A DNA stretch of 64,000 nt from Pseudomonas viridiflava (GTDB lineage: Bacteria; Pseudomonadota; Gammaproteobacteria; Pseudomonadales; Pseudomonadaceae), in NCBI RefSeq assembly GCF_900573885.1, contig NZ_UPSE01000073.1:1-64000 (forward strand), written 5' to 3'. Below are positions 9,153 to 17,916 of the stretch, piece by piece. Both the position numbers and the translations under genes were made by a program. Under the pieces are notes generated by a model. It saw nothing but the letters and a program-made list of their open reading frames with translations, had not been told where the DNA came from and searched no databases. Positions within the stretch are counted from its first letter, which is position 1. Each line of letters starts with the position of its first letter.

Positions 9153-9184
9153 GTTCGATAATCGAACGGATAGTCGATTATCGG
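9153..9184. promoter_or_regulatory. two PcaR-like boxes before pcaI
   Basis: A perfect 15-bp palindrome, GTTCGATAATCGAAC, lies at 9153-9167. A second, partial copy (GTCGATTATCGG) lies at 9173-9184, with its centre about 19 bp away. From memory of the P. putida literature, PcaR, an IclR-family activator responding to 3-oxoadipate, binds a near-identical 15-bp sequence at the -35 and -10 regions of pcaIJ; the arrangement here fits that. The pcaI start is about 90 bp downstream. Confidence 0.75.
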
Positions 9185-9274
9185 ATTGTTCCGTACCCCC
9201 TCGCGGCGTACTGTTTTCCCACCCGGCGCCTACCCCCTTTCCGAGGCGCCCCGGATAACAAGACGAGATCGAAC

Positions 9275-10138
9275 ATGGCTGAACTCCTGTCTCTACGCGA
9301 AGCGGTCGAGCGCTTTGTCCATGATGGTGACACCGTCGCCCTCGAAGGTTTTACCCACCTGATTCCGACTGCCGCGTCCCACGAATTGATTCGTCAGCGC
9401 AAGAAAGACCTGACCCTGGTGCGCATGACCCCCGACCTGGTCTACGACCTGCTGATCGGCGCCGGCTGCGCCAAGCGCCTGGTGTTCTCCTGGGGCGGCA
9501 ACCCCGGCGTGGGTTCGCTGCACCGCCTGCGTGACGCCGTAGAGAAAGAGTGGCCCCACGCGCTCGAAATTGAAGAACACAGCCACGCCGACCTGGCCAA
9601 CTCCTATGTGGCCGGCGCTTCCGGTTTGCCGTTCGCAGTGCTGCGCGCTTACGCCGGCTCTGACCTGCCCAAGGTCAACCCGCTGATCAAGTCCGTCACC
9701 TGCCCGTTCACCGGCGAAGTGCTGGCGGCGGTGCCGTCGGTGCGTCCGGACGTAACGGTAATCCACGCGCAAAAAGCCGACCGCAAAGGCAACGTGCTGC
9801 TGTGGGGCATTCTTGGCGTGCAGAAAGAAGCAGCGCTGGCGGCCAAGCGCTGCATCGTCACCGTTGAAGAAATTGTCGACGACCTGCAAGCGCCAATGAA
9901 CGCCTGCGTGCTGCCGACCTGGGCGCTGACCGCCGTGTGCCTGGTGCCGGGCGGCGCACACCCGTCGTACGCCCACGGCTACTACGAGCGCGACAACCGT
10001 TTCTACCAAGCCTGGGACCCCATCGCCCGCGACCGCGAAGCCTTCACCGCGTGGATCGACGAATACATCCGGGGCACCGAAGACTTCGCCGCGTTCCAGC
10101 ACAAGCTCGCCAGCAAGCACCACGCGGAGGCCAAATAA
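9275..10138 (+). CDS. pcaI: 3-oxoadipate CoA-transferase, subunit A
   Basis: This 287-residue protein is the alpha subunit of a family I CoA-transferase. With PcaJ it moves CoA from succinyl-CoA to 3-oxoadipate, the penultimate step of the 3-oxoadipate pathway. The length is that of the CatI-like, glutaconate-CoA-transferase-related version found in P. aeruginosa-type pca operons, not the roughly 230-residue PcaI of P. putida. It opens the operon pcaI-J-F-T-B-D-C, and its stop overlaps the pcaJ start by 1 bp. The PcaR-like boxes lie just upstream. Recognition rests on the operon order and on the CoA-transferase fold sequence (LALEGFTHLIPTAASHELIR). Confidence 0.9.
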   Translation: MAELLSLREAVERFVHDGDTVALEGFTHLIPTAASHELIRQRKKDLTLVRMTPDLVYDLLIGAGCAKRLVFSWGGNPGVGSLHRLRDAVEKEWPHALEIEEHSHADLANSYVAGASGLPFAVLRAYAGSDLPKVNPLIKSVTCPFTGEVLAAVPSVRPDVTVIHAQKADRKGNVLLWGILGVQKEAALAAKRCIVTVEEIVDDLQAPMNACVLPTWALTAVCLVPGGAHPSYAHGYYERDNRFYQAWDPIARDREAFTAWIDEYIRGTEDFAAFQHKLASKHHAEAK

Positions 10139-10920
10139 TGAGCGACTACAGCACCAACGAAATGATGACCGTCGCCGCCGCCCGCCGCTTGAAAAACGGC
10201 TCGGTGTGCTTTGTCGGCATCGGTCTGCCTTCCAAAGCCGCCAACCTGGCGCGCCTGACTTCATCGCCCGACGTGGTCCTGATTTACGAATCCGGTCCCA
10301 TCGGCGCCAAGCCCACGGTATTGCCGCTGTCGATTGGTGACGGCGAGCTGGCCGAAACGGCCGACACCGTGGTGCCCACCGGCGAGATCTTCCGCTACTG
10401 GCTGCAAGGCGGGCGCATCGACGTCGGTTTTCTTGGCGCCGCCCAGGTCGACAAGTTCGGCAACATCAACACCACCGTCATCGGCGATTACCACAAGCCC
10501 AAAGTGCGCCTGCCCGGTGCCGGTGGCGCGCCGGAAATTGCCGGCTCGGCCAAGTCGGTGCTGATCATTCTCAAGCAATCGCACCGCACCTTTGTCGACA
10601 AGCTGGCCTTCGTGACCTCGGTCGGTTTCGGCGAAGGCGGCGACCATCGCCAGCGCCTCGGCCTTCCAGGCAAAGGCCCGGTCGGCATCATCACCGACCT
10701 GTGCATCATGGAGCCGGAAGCCGGCAGCAATGAATTTATCGTGACCTCGCTGCACCCGGGCGTAACCCGCGAGCAGGTGGTTGAAGCCACCGGTTGGGCG
10801 ATCCGTTTCGCCGACCAGGTGGGCGTGACTGAAGCGCCGCAAGCCCATGAACTCGAAGCCCTGCGCGCCCTCGAAGCGCGTACCGCCGCTGCTCATGGCC
10901 AGGCCGGAGGTGAGGAATGA
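10138..10920 (+). CDS. pcaJ: 3-oxoadipate CoA-transferase, subunit B
   Basis: This 260-residue protein is the beta subunit of the CoA-transferase. It contains [11 protein letters not shown]; the glutamate at residue 51 is the expected catalytic nucleophile that forms the glutamyl-CoA thioester. The frame stays open upstream, but the start is set at 10138, where the ATG overlaps the pcaI stop (TAATG). Its stop overlaps the pcaF start by 4 bp, so translation of the three genes is coupled. Confidence 0.92.
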   Translation: MSDYSTNEMMTVAAARRLKNGSVCFVGIGLPSKAANLARLTSSPDVVLIYESGPIGAKPTVLPLSIGDGELAETADTVVPTGEIFRYWLQGGRIDVGFLGAAQVDKFGNINTTVIGDYHKPKVRLPGAGGAPEIAGSAKSVLIILKQSHRTFVDKLAFVTSVGFGEGGDHRQRLGLPGKGPVGIITDLCIMEPEAGSNEFIVTSLHPGVTREQVVEATGWAIRFADQVGVTEAPQAHELEALRALEARTAAAHGQAGGEE

Positions 10921-12122
10921 CCCGCGACGTATTTATTTGCGATGCCGTGCGCACCCCGATTGGTCGCCTCAACGGCGGCCTGTCGCCGGTGCGTGCCGAT
11001 GACCTGGCGGCGATTCCGCTGAAGTCACTGATCGAGCGCAATCCACAGGTCGACTGGAACGCGGTGGACGAAGTATTCATGGGCTGCGCCAACCAATCCG
11101 GCGAAGACAACCGCAACGTCGCGCGCATGGCCGCGTTGTTGGCTGGTCTGCCAGAAAGCGTGCCCGGCGTAACGCTCAACCGCCTCTGTGCCTCGGGCAT
11201 GGAAGCGGTAGGCGCCGCGTTTCGCGCCATCGCCACGGGTGAAATGGAATTGGCCATCGCGGCGGGCGTGGAGTCCATGACACGCGCGCCCTATGTAATG
11301 GGCAAGGCCGACGGCGCGTTTGGCCGTGGCCAGAAACTGGAAGACACCACCCTCGGCTGGCGCTTTATCAACCCGCTGATGAAAGAGCAGTACGGCGTCG
11401 ACCCCATGCCGGTCACTGGCGATAACGTCGCCGAAGACTACAGCGTCAGCCGCGCCGACCAGGACGCCTTTGCCCTGCGCAGCCAGCAGCGTGCTGCCGC
11501 GGCACAAGAGGCCGGCTTCTTCGCCGAAGAAATCGTGCCGGTGGTCATCAAAGGCAAAAAGGGCGACACCACGTTCAGCGTGGATGAACACCCACGTGCC
11601 GACACCTCGGCCGAAGCCCTGGCCAAACTGAAACCGGTTAACGGCGCGGATAAAACCGTGACCGCCGGCAACGCCTCGGGCCTGAATGACGGTGCTTCGG
11701 CAATGATTCTTGCCTCGGCCGACGCGGTTAAGAAGTTCGGCCTTACGCCGCGCGCCAAAGTGCTGGGCATGGCCAGCGGCGGCGTGGCCCCGCGGGTGAT
11801 GGGCATCGGTCCGGTTCCCGCCGTGCGCAAATTGCTCGAACGCCTGAACCTGTCCATCGACGCGTTCGACGTCATCGAACTTAACGAAGCGTTCGCTGCG
11901 CAAGGGTTGGCGGTGGTTCGCGAGCTGGGGTTGGCTGACGACAGCGCCAAGGTGAATCCAAATGGCGGCGCTATCGCCCTGGGCCATCCACTGGGCATGA
12001 GCGGCAATCGCTTGGTGCTGACGACAGTGCACCAGTTGCAGAAGACCGGCGGCAAGCTGGGTTTGGCGACCATGTGTGTGGGCGTGGGGCAGGGGTTGGC
12101 GATTGCTGTTGAAGCGGTGTAA
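10917..12122 (+). CDS. pcaF: 3-oxoadipyl-CoA thiolase
   Basis: This 401-residue thiolase splits 3-oxoadipyl-CoA into succinyl-CoA and acetyl-CoA, the last step of the pathway. The catalytic residues are visible: Cys91 in [10 protein letters not shown], His357 in [11 protein letters not shown] and Cys387 in MCVGVGQG. The length is normal for PcaF/PaaJ. The start overlaps the pcaJ stop. Other thiolases share these motifs; the name rests on the operon. Confidence 0.95.
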   Translation: MTRDVFICDAVRTPIGRLNGGLSPVRADDLAAIPLKSLIERNPQVDWNAVDEVFMGCANQSGEDNRNVARMAALLAGLPESVPGVTLNRLCASGMEAVGAAFRAIATGEMELAIAAGVESMTRAPYVMGKADGAFGRGQKLEDTTLGWRFINPLMKEQYGVDPMPVTGDNVAEDYSVSRADQDAFALRSQQRAAAAQEAGFFAEEIVPVVIKGKKGDTTFSVDEHPRADTSAEALAKLKPVNGADKTVTAGNASGLNDGASAMILASADAVKKFGLTPRAKVLGMASGGVAPRVMGIGPVPAVRKLLERLNLSIDAFDVIELNEAFAAQGLAVVRELGLADDSAKVNPNGGAIALGHPLGMSGNRLVLTTVHQLQKTGGKLGLATMCVGVGQGLAIAVEAV

Positions 12123-12130
12123 CGGCTGCA

Positions 12131-12194
12131 AATATCGCGGCTAAAGCCGCTCCCACAGGGATGCGGTTCTTGTGGGAGCGGCTTTAGCCGCGAT
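12131..12194. repeat. REP pair in inverted orientation
   Basis: Two REP cores face each other (ATCGCGGCTAAAGCCGCTCC and GGAGCGGCTTTAGCCGCGAT) with about 20 bp between them. They can fold into a large hairpin between pcaF and pcaT and may stabilise the upstream message or weaken readthrough. Confidence 0.88.
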
Positions 12195-12285
12195 TGCCTT
12201 CACACCATCACCGCTGCGCTTAGGTTTGAACGGGGCGCTGTTACGTGGGTCTACCCCACGCATACACCCAAATGAGTAACAAGAT

Positions 12286-13575
12286 ATGACCACCACGCAT
12301 TACACCGGCGAAGAACGTCGCAAACGGATCTTCGCTATTGTCGGTGCCTCTTCCGGCAACCTCGTGGAATGGTTCGACTTCTACGTCTACGCCTTCTGCG
12401 CCATCTATTTTGCCCCTGCTTTTTTCCCATCCGACGACCCTACCGTTCAACTGCTCAATACCGCAGGCGTATTCGCCGCCGGCTTCTTGATGCGGCCGAT
12501 AGGTGGCTGGCTGTTTGGCCGGGTTGCCGACAAGCACGGGCGCAAGAACTCGATGATGATTTCGGTGCTGATGATGTGCGCCGGCTCGTTGGTCATCGCC
12601 TTTTTGCCGACCTACGCCAGTATCGGCGCCTGGGCGCCAGCATTGCTGTTGATGGCGCGCCTGTTCCAGGGGCTGTCGGTGGGCGGCGAGTACGGCACCA
12701 CGGCTACCTATATGAGTGAAGTGGCATTGCGCGGCCAGCGCGGCTTCTTCGCCTCGTTCCAGTACGTAACCCTGATCGGTGGGCAACTGCTGGCGGTGTC
12801 GCTGGTGGTGGTGCTTCAGCAGTTGCTGACTGAAGAAGAACTACGGGCCTGGGGCTGGCGCATTCCGTTTGTAGTCGGTGCCGTGGCGGCGGTCATTTCC
12901 CTGTTGCTGCGTCGCAGCCTGGAAGAAACCACCACCGCCGAACAGCGCGCCGACAAAGACGCTGGCAGCGTTTCCGCGCTGTTCAAACATCACAAGGCTG
13001 CGTTCCTTACCGTGCTCGGCTACACCGCGGGTGGCTCGCTGATTTTCTATACCTTCACCACCTATATGCAGAAGTACCTGGTGAACACCGCCGGCATGCA
13101 CGCGAAAACCGCGAGCTACATCATGACCGGCGCGCTGTTCCTGTACATGTGCATGCAGCCGCTGTTCGGCATGCTTTCCGACAAGATTGGCCGGCGCAGT
13201 TCCATGCTCTGGTTTGGCGCGCTGGGTACGCTGTTCACGGTGCCGATTCTGCTCACGCTGAAAACCGTCACCAGTCCGTTCCTGGCGTTCGTGCTGATCA
13301 CGCTGGCCTTGGCTATCGTCAGCTTCTACACCTCGATCAGTGGTTTGGTGAAAGCGGAAATGTTCCCGCCGCAAGTGCGTGCGCTGGGCGTGGGCCTGGC
13401 CTATGCCGTGGCCAACGCCATGTTTGGCGGCTCGGCGGAGTATGTGGCGCTGGGGCTGAAAAGCATCGGCATGGAAAACACGTTCTACTGGTACGTAACC
13501 GCCATGATGGCCGTGGCCTTCCTGTTCAGCCTGCGGTTGCCCAAGCAGGCGGCGTATCTGCATCACGATCACTAG
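12286..13575 (+). CDS. pcaT: PcaT, MFS dicarboxylate/3-oxoadipate permease
   Basis: This 429-residue protein has 12 predicted membrane helices of the metabolite:H+ symporter family. It carries the family motif [13 protein letters not shown] near residue 25 and the loop motif [13 protein letters not shown] near residue 80. By gene position it is PcaT, which imports 3-oxoadipate or related dicarboxylates across the inner membrane. It lies inside the pca operon after a REP pair. A short hairpin (GTGGGTCTACCCCAC) lies just upstream of its start. The exact substrate is not shown by the sequence. Confidence 0.88.
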   Translation: MTTTHYTGEERRKRIFAIVGASSGNLVEWFDFYVYAFCAIYFAPAFFPSDDPTVQLLNTAGVFAAGFLMRPIGGWLFGRVADKHGRKNSMMISVLMMCAGSLVIAFLPTYASIGAWAPALLLMARLFQGLSVGGEYGTTATYMSEVALRGQRGFFASFQYVTLIGGQLLAVSLVVVLQQLLTEEELRAWGWRIPFVVGAVAAVISLLLRRSLEETTTAEQRADKDAGSVSALFKHHKAAFLTVLGYTAGGSLIFYTFTTYMQKYLVNTAGMHAKTASYIMTGALFLYMCMQPLFGMLSDKIGRRSSMLWFGALGTLFTVPILLTLKTVTSPFLAFVLITLALAIVSFYTSISGLVKAEMFPPQVRALGVGLAYAVANAMFGGSAEYVALGLKSIGMENTFYWYVTAMMAVAFLFSLRLPKQAAYLHHDH

Positions 13576-13595
13576 GTAAGATTGGGCAAATGCCA

Positions 13596-13660
13596 TGTAG
13601 GAGAGGCTTTAGCCTCGATGCTTTTCAATCAACAGCATCGAGGCTGAAGCCTCTCCCACG
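13596..13660. repeat. REP pair in inverted orientation
   Basis: Two facing REP cores of the TAGGAGAGGCTTTAGCCTCG subtype lie between pcaT and pcaB. The subtype differs in its central bases from the pair after pcaF. Confidence 0.85.
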
Positions 13661-13692
13661 CATGCCCCGCCGCGCTCCTTTAAGGACAATGT

Positions 13693-15045
13693 ATGAGCAA
13701 CAAGTTGTTCGACACTTACTTCACCCAGCCTGCCATGCGTGCGATTTTCTCGGACGCGGGCCGGCTGCAGGGCATGCTCGATTTCGAAGCGGCGCTGGCC
13801 CGTGGACAGAGCAGCATCGGCCTGATTCCCGCTGAGGCCGTAGCGCCCATCGAAGGCGCCTGCCGCGCCGAAATGTTCGACGTGGATACCCTGGCCACTG
13901 CCATCGCCACCGCCGGTAATTCCGCCATTCCGCTGGTCAAGGCGCTGGGCAAACAGATCGCCAGTGTCAGTCAGGAAGCCGAGCGCTACGTTCACCTCGG
14001 CGCCACCAGCCAGGATGTAATGGACAGCGGCCTGGTGCTGCAACTGCGCCGCGCTATCGAGTTGCTGGAAGCAGACCTCACGCACTTGGGCAACGCCCTC
14101 GCCAGCCAGGCCAGTCTGCATTGCGCCACAGCCATGGCCGGGCGCACCTGGCTGCAACACGCCACGCCGGTGACGCTGGGCATGAAAATCGCCAGCACGC
14201 TTGGCGCGATTACCCGCCATCGCCAACGCCTGGCCGAGTTGAAGCCGCGCCTGCTGGTGCTGCAATTCGGCGGCGCCTCGGGCAGCCTCGCGGCGCTCGG
14301 CGACCAGGCCATGCCCGCGGCCGAAGCGCTCGCTAGCGAGTTAAACCTGCGCCTGCCAGAACAACCGTGGCACACCCAGCGTGATCGGCTGGTGGAGTTC
14401 GCCAGCTGGCTGGGCCTGCTCGCCGGCACGTTGGGCAAACTCGGGCGTGACCTGAGCCTGCTGATGCAAACCGAAGCCGGCGAAGTGTTCGAACCCTCGG
14501 CGCCGGGCAAGGGCGGTTCCTCCACCATGCCGCACAAACGCAACCCGGTGAGCTGCGCCGTGCTGATCGGCGCCGCCACGCGCGCGCCGGGCCTGGTGGC
14601 GACCATGTTGGCGGCCATGCCGCAGGAGCACGAGCGCAGCCTCGGCCTCTGGCATGCCGAATGGGAAACCCTGCCGGACCTGTGCTGCCTGGTCTCGGGC
14701 GCGCTGCAACAAGCCCTCGTGGTGGTGCCGGGGCTGGAAGTGAATGCCGAGCGCATGCGCCAGAATCTGGACCTCACCCAAGGTCTCGTACTGGCCGAAG
14801 CCGTGAGCATCACCCTGGCCCAGCGCATCGGTCGGGATGCGGCCCATCACCTGCTCGAACAATGCTGCCGGCTGGCCGTGGAGCAGGGCGTGCACCTGCG
14901 CCAGGTACTCGGTGAAAACGCCGAAGTCAGCGCCCAGCTCAGCAGCGACGAACTCGACCATTTGCTCGACCCCGCCCATTACCTCGGCCAGGCGCGTTTG
15001 TGGGTGCAGCGCGCCATTGCCGACCATCAAGTCCTCAGTGTTTAG
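13693..15045 (+). CDS. pcaB: 3-carboxy-cis,cis-muconate cycloisomerase
   Basis: This 450-residue enzyme belongs to the fumarase/aspartase superfamily and shows the signature GSSTMPHKRNP near residue 275. It converts 3-carboxymuconate, the ring-cleavage product of protocatechuate, to 4-carboxymuconolactone. AAGGA lies a few bases before the ATG. It is followed after 9 bp by pcaD. The ring-cleaving dioxygenase PcaHG that makes its substrate is not in the window. Confidence 0.94.
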   Translation: MSNKLFDTYFTQPAMRAIFSDAGRLQGMLDFEAALARGQSSIGLIPAEAVAPIEGACRAEMFDVDTLATAIATAGNSAIPLVKALGKQIASVSQEAERYVHLGATSQDVMDSGLVLQLRRAIELLEADLTHLGNALASQASLHCATAMAGRTWLQHATPVTLGMKIASTLGAITRHRQRLAELKPRLLVLQFGGASGSLAALGDQAMPAAEALASELNLRLPEQPWHTQRDRLVEFASWLGLLAGTLGKLGRDLSLLMQTEAGEVFEPSAPGKGGSSTMPHKRNPVSCAVLIGAATRAPGLVATMLAAMPQEHERSLGLWHAEWETLPDLCCLVSGALQQALVVVPGLEVNAERMRQNLDLTQGLVLAEAVSITLAQRIGRDAAHHLLEQCCRLAVEQGVHLRQVLGENAEVSAQLSSDELDHLLDPAHYLGQARLWVQRAIADHQVLSV

Positions 15046-15054
15046 GAGCGTTTC

Positions 15055-15843
15055 ATGCCTGCCGTAACCCTCGCCGATGGCGAACTGAACTACCACCTGA
15101 ATGGCGACGCCGCGTTGCCGGTGCTGGTGCTGTCCAACTCATTGGGCACTGACTTGCACATGTGGGACGCGCAGGTCGATGCGTTCAGTCAGCACTTTCA
15201 GGTGCTGCGTTACGACACCCGTGGCCACGGCAAATCGCTGGTCACCGAAGGCATCTACAGCATCGAACAGAACGGCCGTGACGTGCTGGCCTTGCTTGAT
15301 GCGCTGGGCATTGAACAGGCGTACTTCTGCGGCTTGTCCATGGGCGGCTTGATTGGTCAGTGGCTGGCGATCAGCGCGCCCGAGCGCCTCAAGCGTGTGG
15401 TGCTGTGCAACACCGCCGCGAAAATTGGCAGCCCCGATGTATGGAACCCGCGTATCGAGATGGTGCTGCGCGATGGCCCGGCCGCGATGCTGGCGCTGCG
15501 CAATGCCTCCATCGCCCGCTGGTTCACCCCCGAGTTTGCCGAGGCTGAAACCGCCAAGGTCGAGGCCGTTGTCGGCATGCTCGCCGCCACCTCGCCACAA
15601 GGTTACGCGGCCAACTGCGCGGCCGTGCGCGACGCCGATTTCCGCGAGCAACTGGGCAACATCAACTTGCCGCTGCTGATGGTGTGCGGCAGCGAAGATG
15701 CCGTAACCACGCCGGCTGATGGCCGCTTTATCGTCGAGCGCGTCGCTGGCGCGCAACTGATTGAATTCCACGCCGCGCACCTTTCCAACGTCGAAGCCGG
15801 CGATGCCTTCAGCCAGGCCGTACTCGACTTCCTCACCCACTGA
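15055..15843 (+). CDS. pcaD: 3-oxoadipate enol-lactonase
   Basis: This 262-residue alpha/beta hydrolase has the nucleophile elbow GLSMGG with Ser95. It hydrolyses 3-oxoadipate enol-lactone to 3-oxoadipate. A GGAG ribosome site precedes the ATG. It lies between pcaB and pcaC, the usual order in Pseudomonas. Confidence 0.94.
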   Translation: MPAVTLADGELNYHLNGDAALPVLVLSNSLGTDLHMWDAQVDAFSQHFQVLRYDTRGHGKSLVTEGIYSIEQNGRDVLALLDALGIEQAYFCGLSMGGLIGQWLAISAPERLKRVVLCNTAAKIGSPDVWNPRIEMVLRDGPAAMLALRNASIARWFTPEFAEAETAKVEAVVGMLAATSPQGYAANCAAVRDADFREQLGNINLPLLMVCGSEDAVTTPADGRFIVERVAGAQLIEFHAAHLSNVEAGDAFSQAVLDFLTH

Positions 15844-15860
15844 TTTTGGCGACCCATCCA

Positions 15861-16253
15861 ATGGACGAAAAACAACGCTACGACGCCGGCATGCAAGTGC
15901 GCCGCGAAGTATTGGGCGACGCACACGTCGACCGCAGCCTGAAAAACCGCACCCCGTTCAACGAAGAATTCCAGGAAATGATTACCCGCCACGCCTGGGG
16001 CGACATCTGGACCCGCCCTGGCCTGCCGCGTCACACGCGCAGCCTGATCACCATCGCCATGCTCATCGGCATGAACCGCGAAGGGGAATTGAAGCTGCAC
16101 CTCAAAGCCGCCAAGAACAACGGCGTGACGCGTGAAGAGATCAAGGAAGTGCTGATGCAGAGCGCGATTTATTGCGGGATTCCGGCGGCGAACGCGACCT
16201 TCCATCTGGCCGAGGAAGTATGGGATGAGATGGGCGTTGAGTCTTTGGGGTGA
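15861..16253 (+). CDS. pcaC: 4-carboxymuconolactone decarboxylase
   Basis: This 130-residue protein of the carboxymuconolactone decarboxylase/AhpD-like family converts 4-carboxymuconolactone to the enol-lactone used by PcaD. I set the start at the ATG at 15861 (MDEKQRYDAG), which gives the usual family length. A TTG upstream at 15846 is in frame but less likely. It is the last gene of the operon and a large palindrome follows it. Confidence 0.93.
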   Translation: MDEKQRYDAGMQVRREVLGDAHVDRSLKNRTPFNEEFQEMITRHAWGDIWTRPGLPRHTRSLITIAMLIGMNREGELKLHLKAAKNNGVTREEIKEVLMQSAIYCGIPAANATFHLAEEVWDEMGVESLG

Positions 16254-16256
16254 CCG

Positions 16257-16370
16257 GTCTCCGGGTCGTCGGCCAGGCTGCGTTGCGTCCTCGCTTTAAA
16301 TGCTCACGTACTTGAGTACGCTGCGCTTTAAAGCTGCGGGGCGCCTTGCCTGGCCTTAGCCCCGGAAACC
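16257..16370. repeat. imperfect palindrome of about 115 bp after pcaC
   Basis: The outer arms pair GGTCTCCGGG with a near match to CCCGGAAACC, and the inner arms pair GGCCAGGC...CGCTTTAAA with TTTAAAG...GCCTGGCC. The centre contains GTACTTGAGTAC. It could act as a transcriptional barrier after the pca operon; no T-run follows, so it is not a classical terminator. Confidence 0.7.
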
Positions 16371-16379
16371 TCGGGGTGG

Positions 16380-16860
16380 TGGGATGCCGTAGAAGCAAAA
16401 CCCTCTCCCCAGCCCTCTCCCGCAAGCGGGCAGAGGGGGCCGATCGGTGTTGTTTCGGCGTACTCGATTGGGCTCCCCTCGCCCGTTTACGGGAGAAGGG
16501 CTGGGGGAGAGGGCCGCGGTAAACGCAGCGCCCTCAATCCCAAACCGGTTCACAATCCGCACATGCTACCGCAGACGGGCAGAGGGGCAGCTCGGTGTTG
16601 TTTCGGCTCACTCGGTAAAGCTCCCCTCGCCCGTTTACGGGAGAGGGGCTGGGGGAGAGGGCAGCAGTAAACGCAGCGCCCTCAATCCCAAACCGGTTCA
16701 CAATCCGCACATGCTACCGCAGGCGGGCAGAGGGGGCAGATCGGCGTTGTTTCGGCTCACTCGGTAAGGCTCCCCTCGCCCGTTTACGGGAGAGGGGCTG
16801 GGGGAGAGGGCAGCGGCAAACGCAGCGCCCTCAATCCCACTCCGGCGCAAACGCTGGGTT
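16380..16860. repeat. tandem repeat of about 148 bp, roughly three copies
   Basis: The phrase CTCCCCTCGCCCGTTTACGG recurs at about 16473, 16621 and 16770, a period of 148-149 bp. Each unit holds a GC-rich palindromic part and then bases that resemble the 3' end of the neighbouring aldo-keto reductase gene (CCCTCAATCCCA, GGTTCACAATCCGCACAT). The array touches and enters the end of that gene. Confidence 0.85.
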
Positions 16861-17661
16861 CACAATCCGCACATCTTTGGGCAAGGCGGCAATCGCAGCC
16901 CTGTCTTCCTCGTCCAGTCTGACGTTCAACGCCTCCAGGTTCGCGCGCTGGTTTTCGAGGCTGTTGGACTTGGGAATCGCCGCCACCCCGTCCTGTTCCA
17001 GCACCCAGCCTAAGGCGATCTGACTCGGCAGCACGCCATGCTTTTCAGCGATGCGTTGCACCGTCTCGGTGTCCGCGCCCTGGCCGCGTGCCAGCGGCGT
17101 ATAGGCGGTGAGCGCCATGCCATGCTCGCGGGCAAAATCGAGCACGGGTTGCTGGTTGAGCAGCACGTGGTATTCCACCTGAACCACCGACAGCGGCGCG
17201 CCCATTTCCACCACCGCGCGTTGCAGCAGCGCGACGTTGAAGTTGGCCACGCCAATCTGCCGCGCCTTGCCTTCCTCACGCAGCGCCACCAGCGTTTCGA
17301 TGCTGCGTTCAAGGCTCCAGCCAGCTTTTGCATCGCCGGGCCAGTGGATTAGAAACAGATCAAGGCAATCGTCGCCCAGGGCTTTGCGGCTGGCGTCCAG
17401 GGATTGGCGCATGGCTTGAGGTTCGAGCTTGTCCCACCAGACTTTGGTGGTGACGTGAAGCTGCTCGCGAGGAATGGAGGTGCGTGCCAGCGCCTTGCCG
17501 ATGGCGGCTTCGTTGTCATACGCGGTGGCGGTGTCGAGGTGGCGGTAGCCCAACTCCAGCGCCTGCTCCACGGTGCGCGTGCACTCATCGCCGAGCATCC
17601 GCCAGGTTCCAAGGCCGAGCTTGGGCAGGTGCAGGCCGTGGCGAGTGGTAATGGCTTCCAT
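16831..17661 (-). CDS. aldo-keto reductase, DkgB-like
   Basis: This protein of about 276 residues is an AKR TIM-barrel NADPH-dependent reductase. The opening LPKLGLGTWRM, the DTATAYDNE motif with the catalytic Asp and Tyr, the Lys in VTTKVWWDKL and the LIHWPGD segment with the catalytic His are all visible. It resembles 2,5-diketo-D-gluconate reductases and methylglyoxal reductases. The frame is open for 43 codons upstream, but the start at 17661 (MEAITTRHG) has AAGAGGT in front and gives the usual length. Its last codons coincide with the start of the tandem repeat array. The substrate is unknown. Confidence 0.87.
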   Translation of the reverse strand: MEAITTRHGLHLPKLGLGTWRMLGDECTRTVEQALELGYRHLDTATAYDNEAAIGKALARTSIPREQLHVTTKVWWDKLEPQAMRQSLDASRKALGDDCLDLFLIHWPGDAKAGWSLERSIETLVALREEGKARQIGVANFNVALLQRAVVEMGAPLSVVQVEYHVLLNQQPVLDFAREHGMALTAYTPLARGQGADTETVQRIAEKHGVLPSQIALGWVLEQDGVAAIPKSNSLENQRANLEALNVRLDEEDRAAIAALPKDVRIVNPAFAPEWD

Positions 17662-17847
17662 AGGGGACCTCTTGGTGATGGTTGTTGAGGTTGGACTGTG
17701 CGTGTTAAGGGGTGTTCGGTCTGGGAAATGTTGGGCTTCGCCTGCGGCTAAACCCAACCTGCGAGCTGATCGCGCGTTCGCCGCCGTCATCCTCGCGAAC
17801 TCGGGGATCCAGGCTCGTCAGGTAAACGGTGATGCCACCCGAGCCAT

Positions 17848-17875
17848 AAAAAAGCCCGTCACAAGGACGGGCTAA
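17848..17875 (-). terminator. terminator of the porin gene
   Basis: Read on the minus strand, a stem AGCCCGTCC / GGACGGGCT (short loop) is followed by six Ts. It lies about 40 bp after the porin stop codon. Confidence 0.85.
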
Positions 17876-17916
17876 CGTGTTTTCACACGAGGAGTAGGAA
17901 GCGCGTTGGGCCAGGC

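Noticed and set aside
16380..16860. CRISPR-like repeat array
   Set aside because: Units of 148 bp are repeated whole, including a gene-end fragment; no short repeats with varying spacers.
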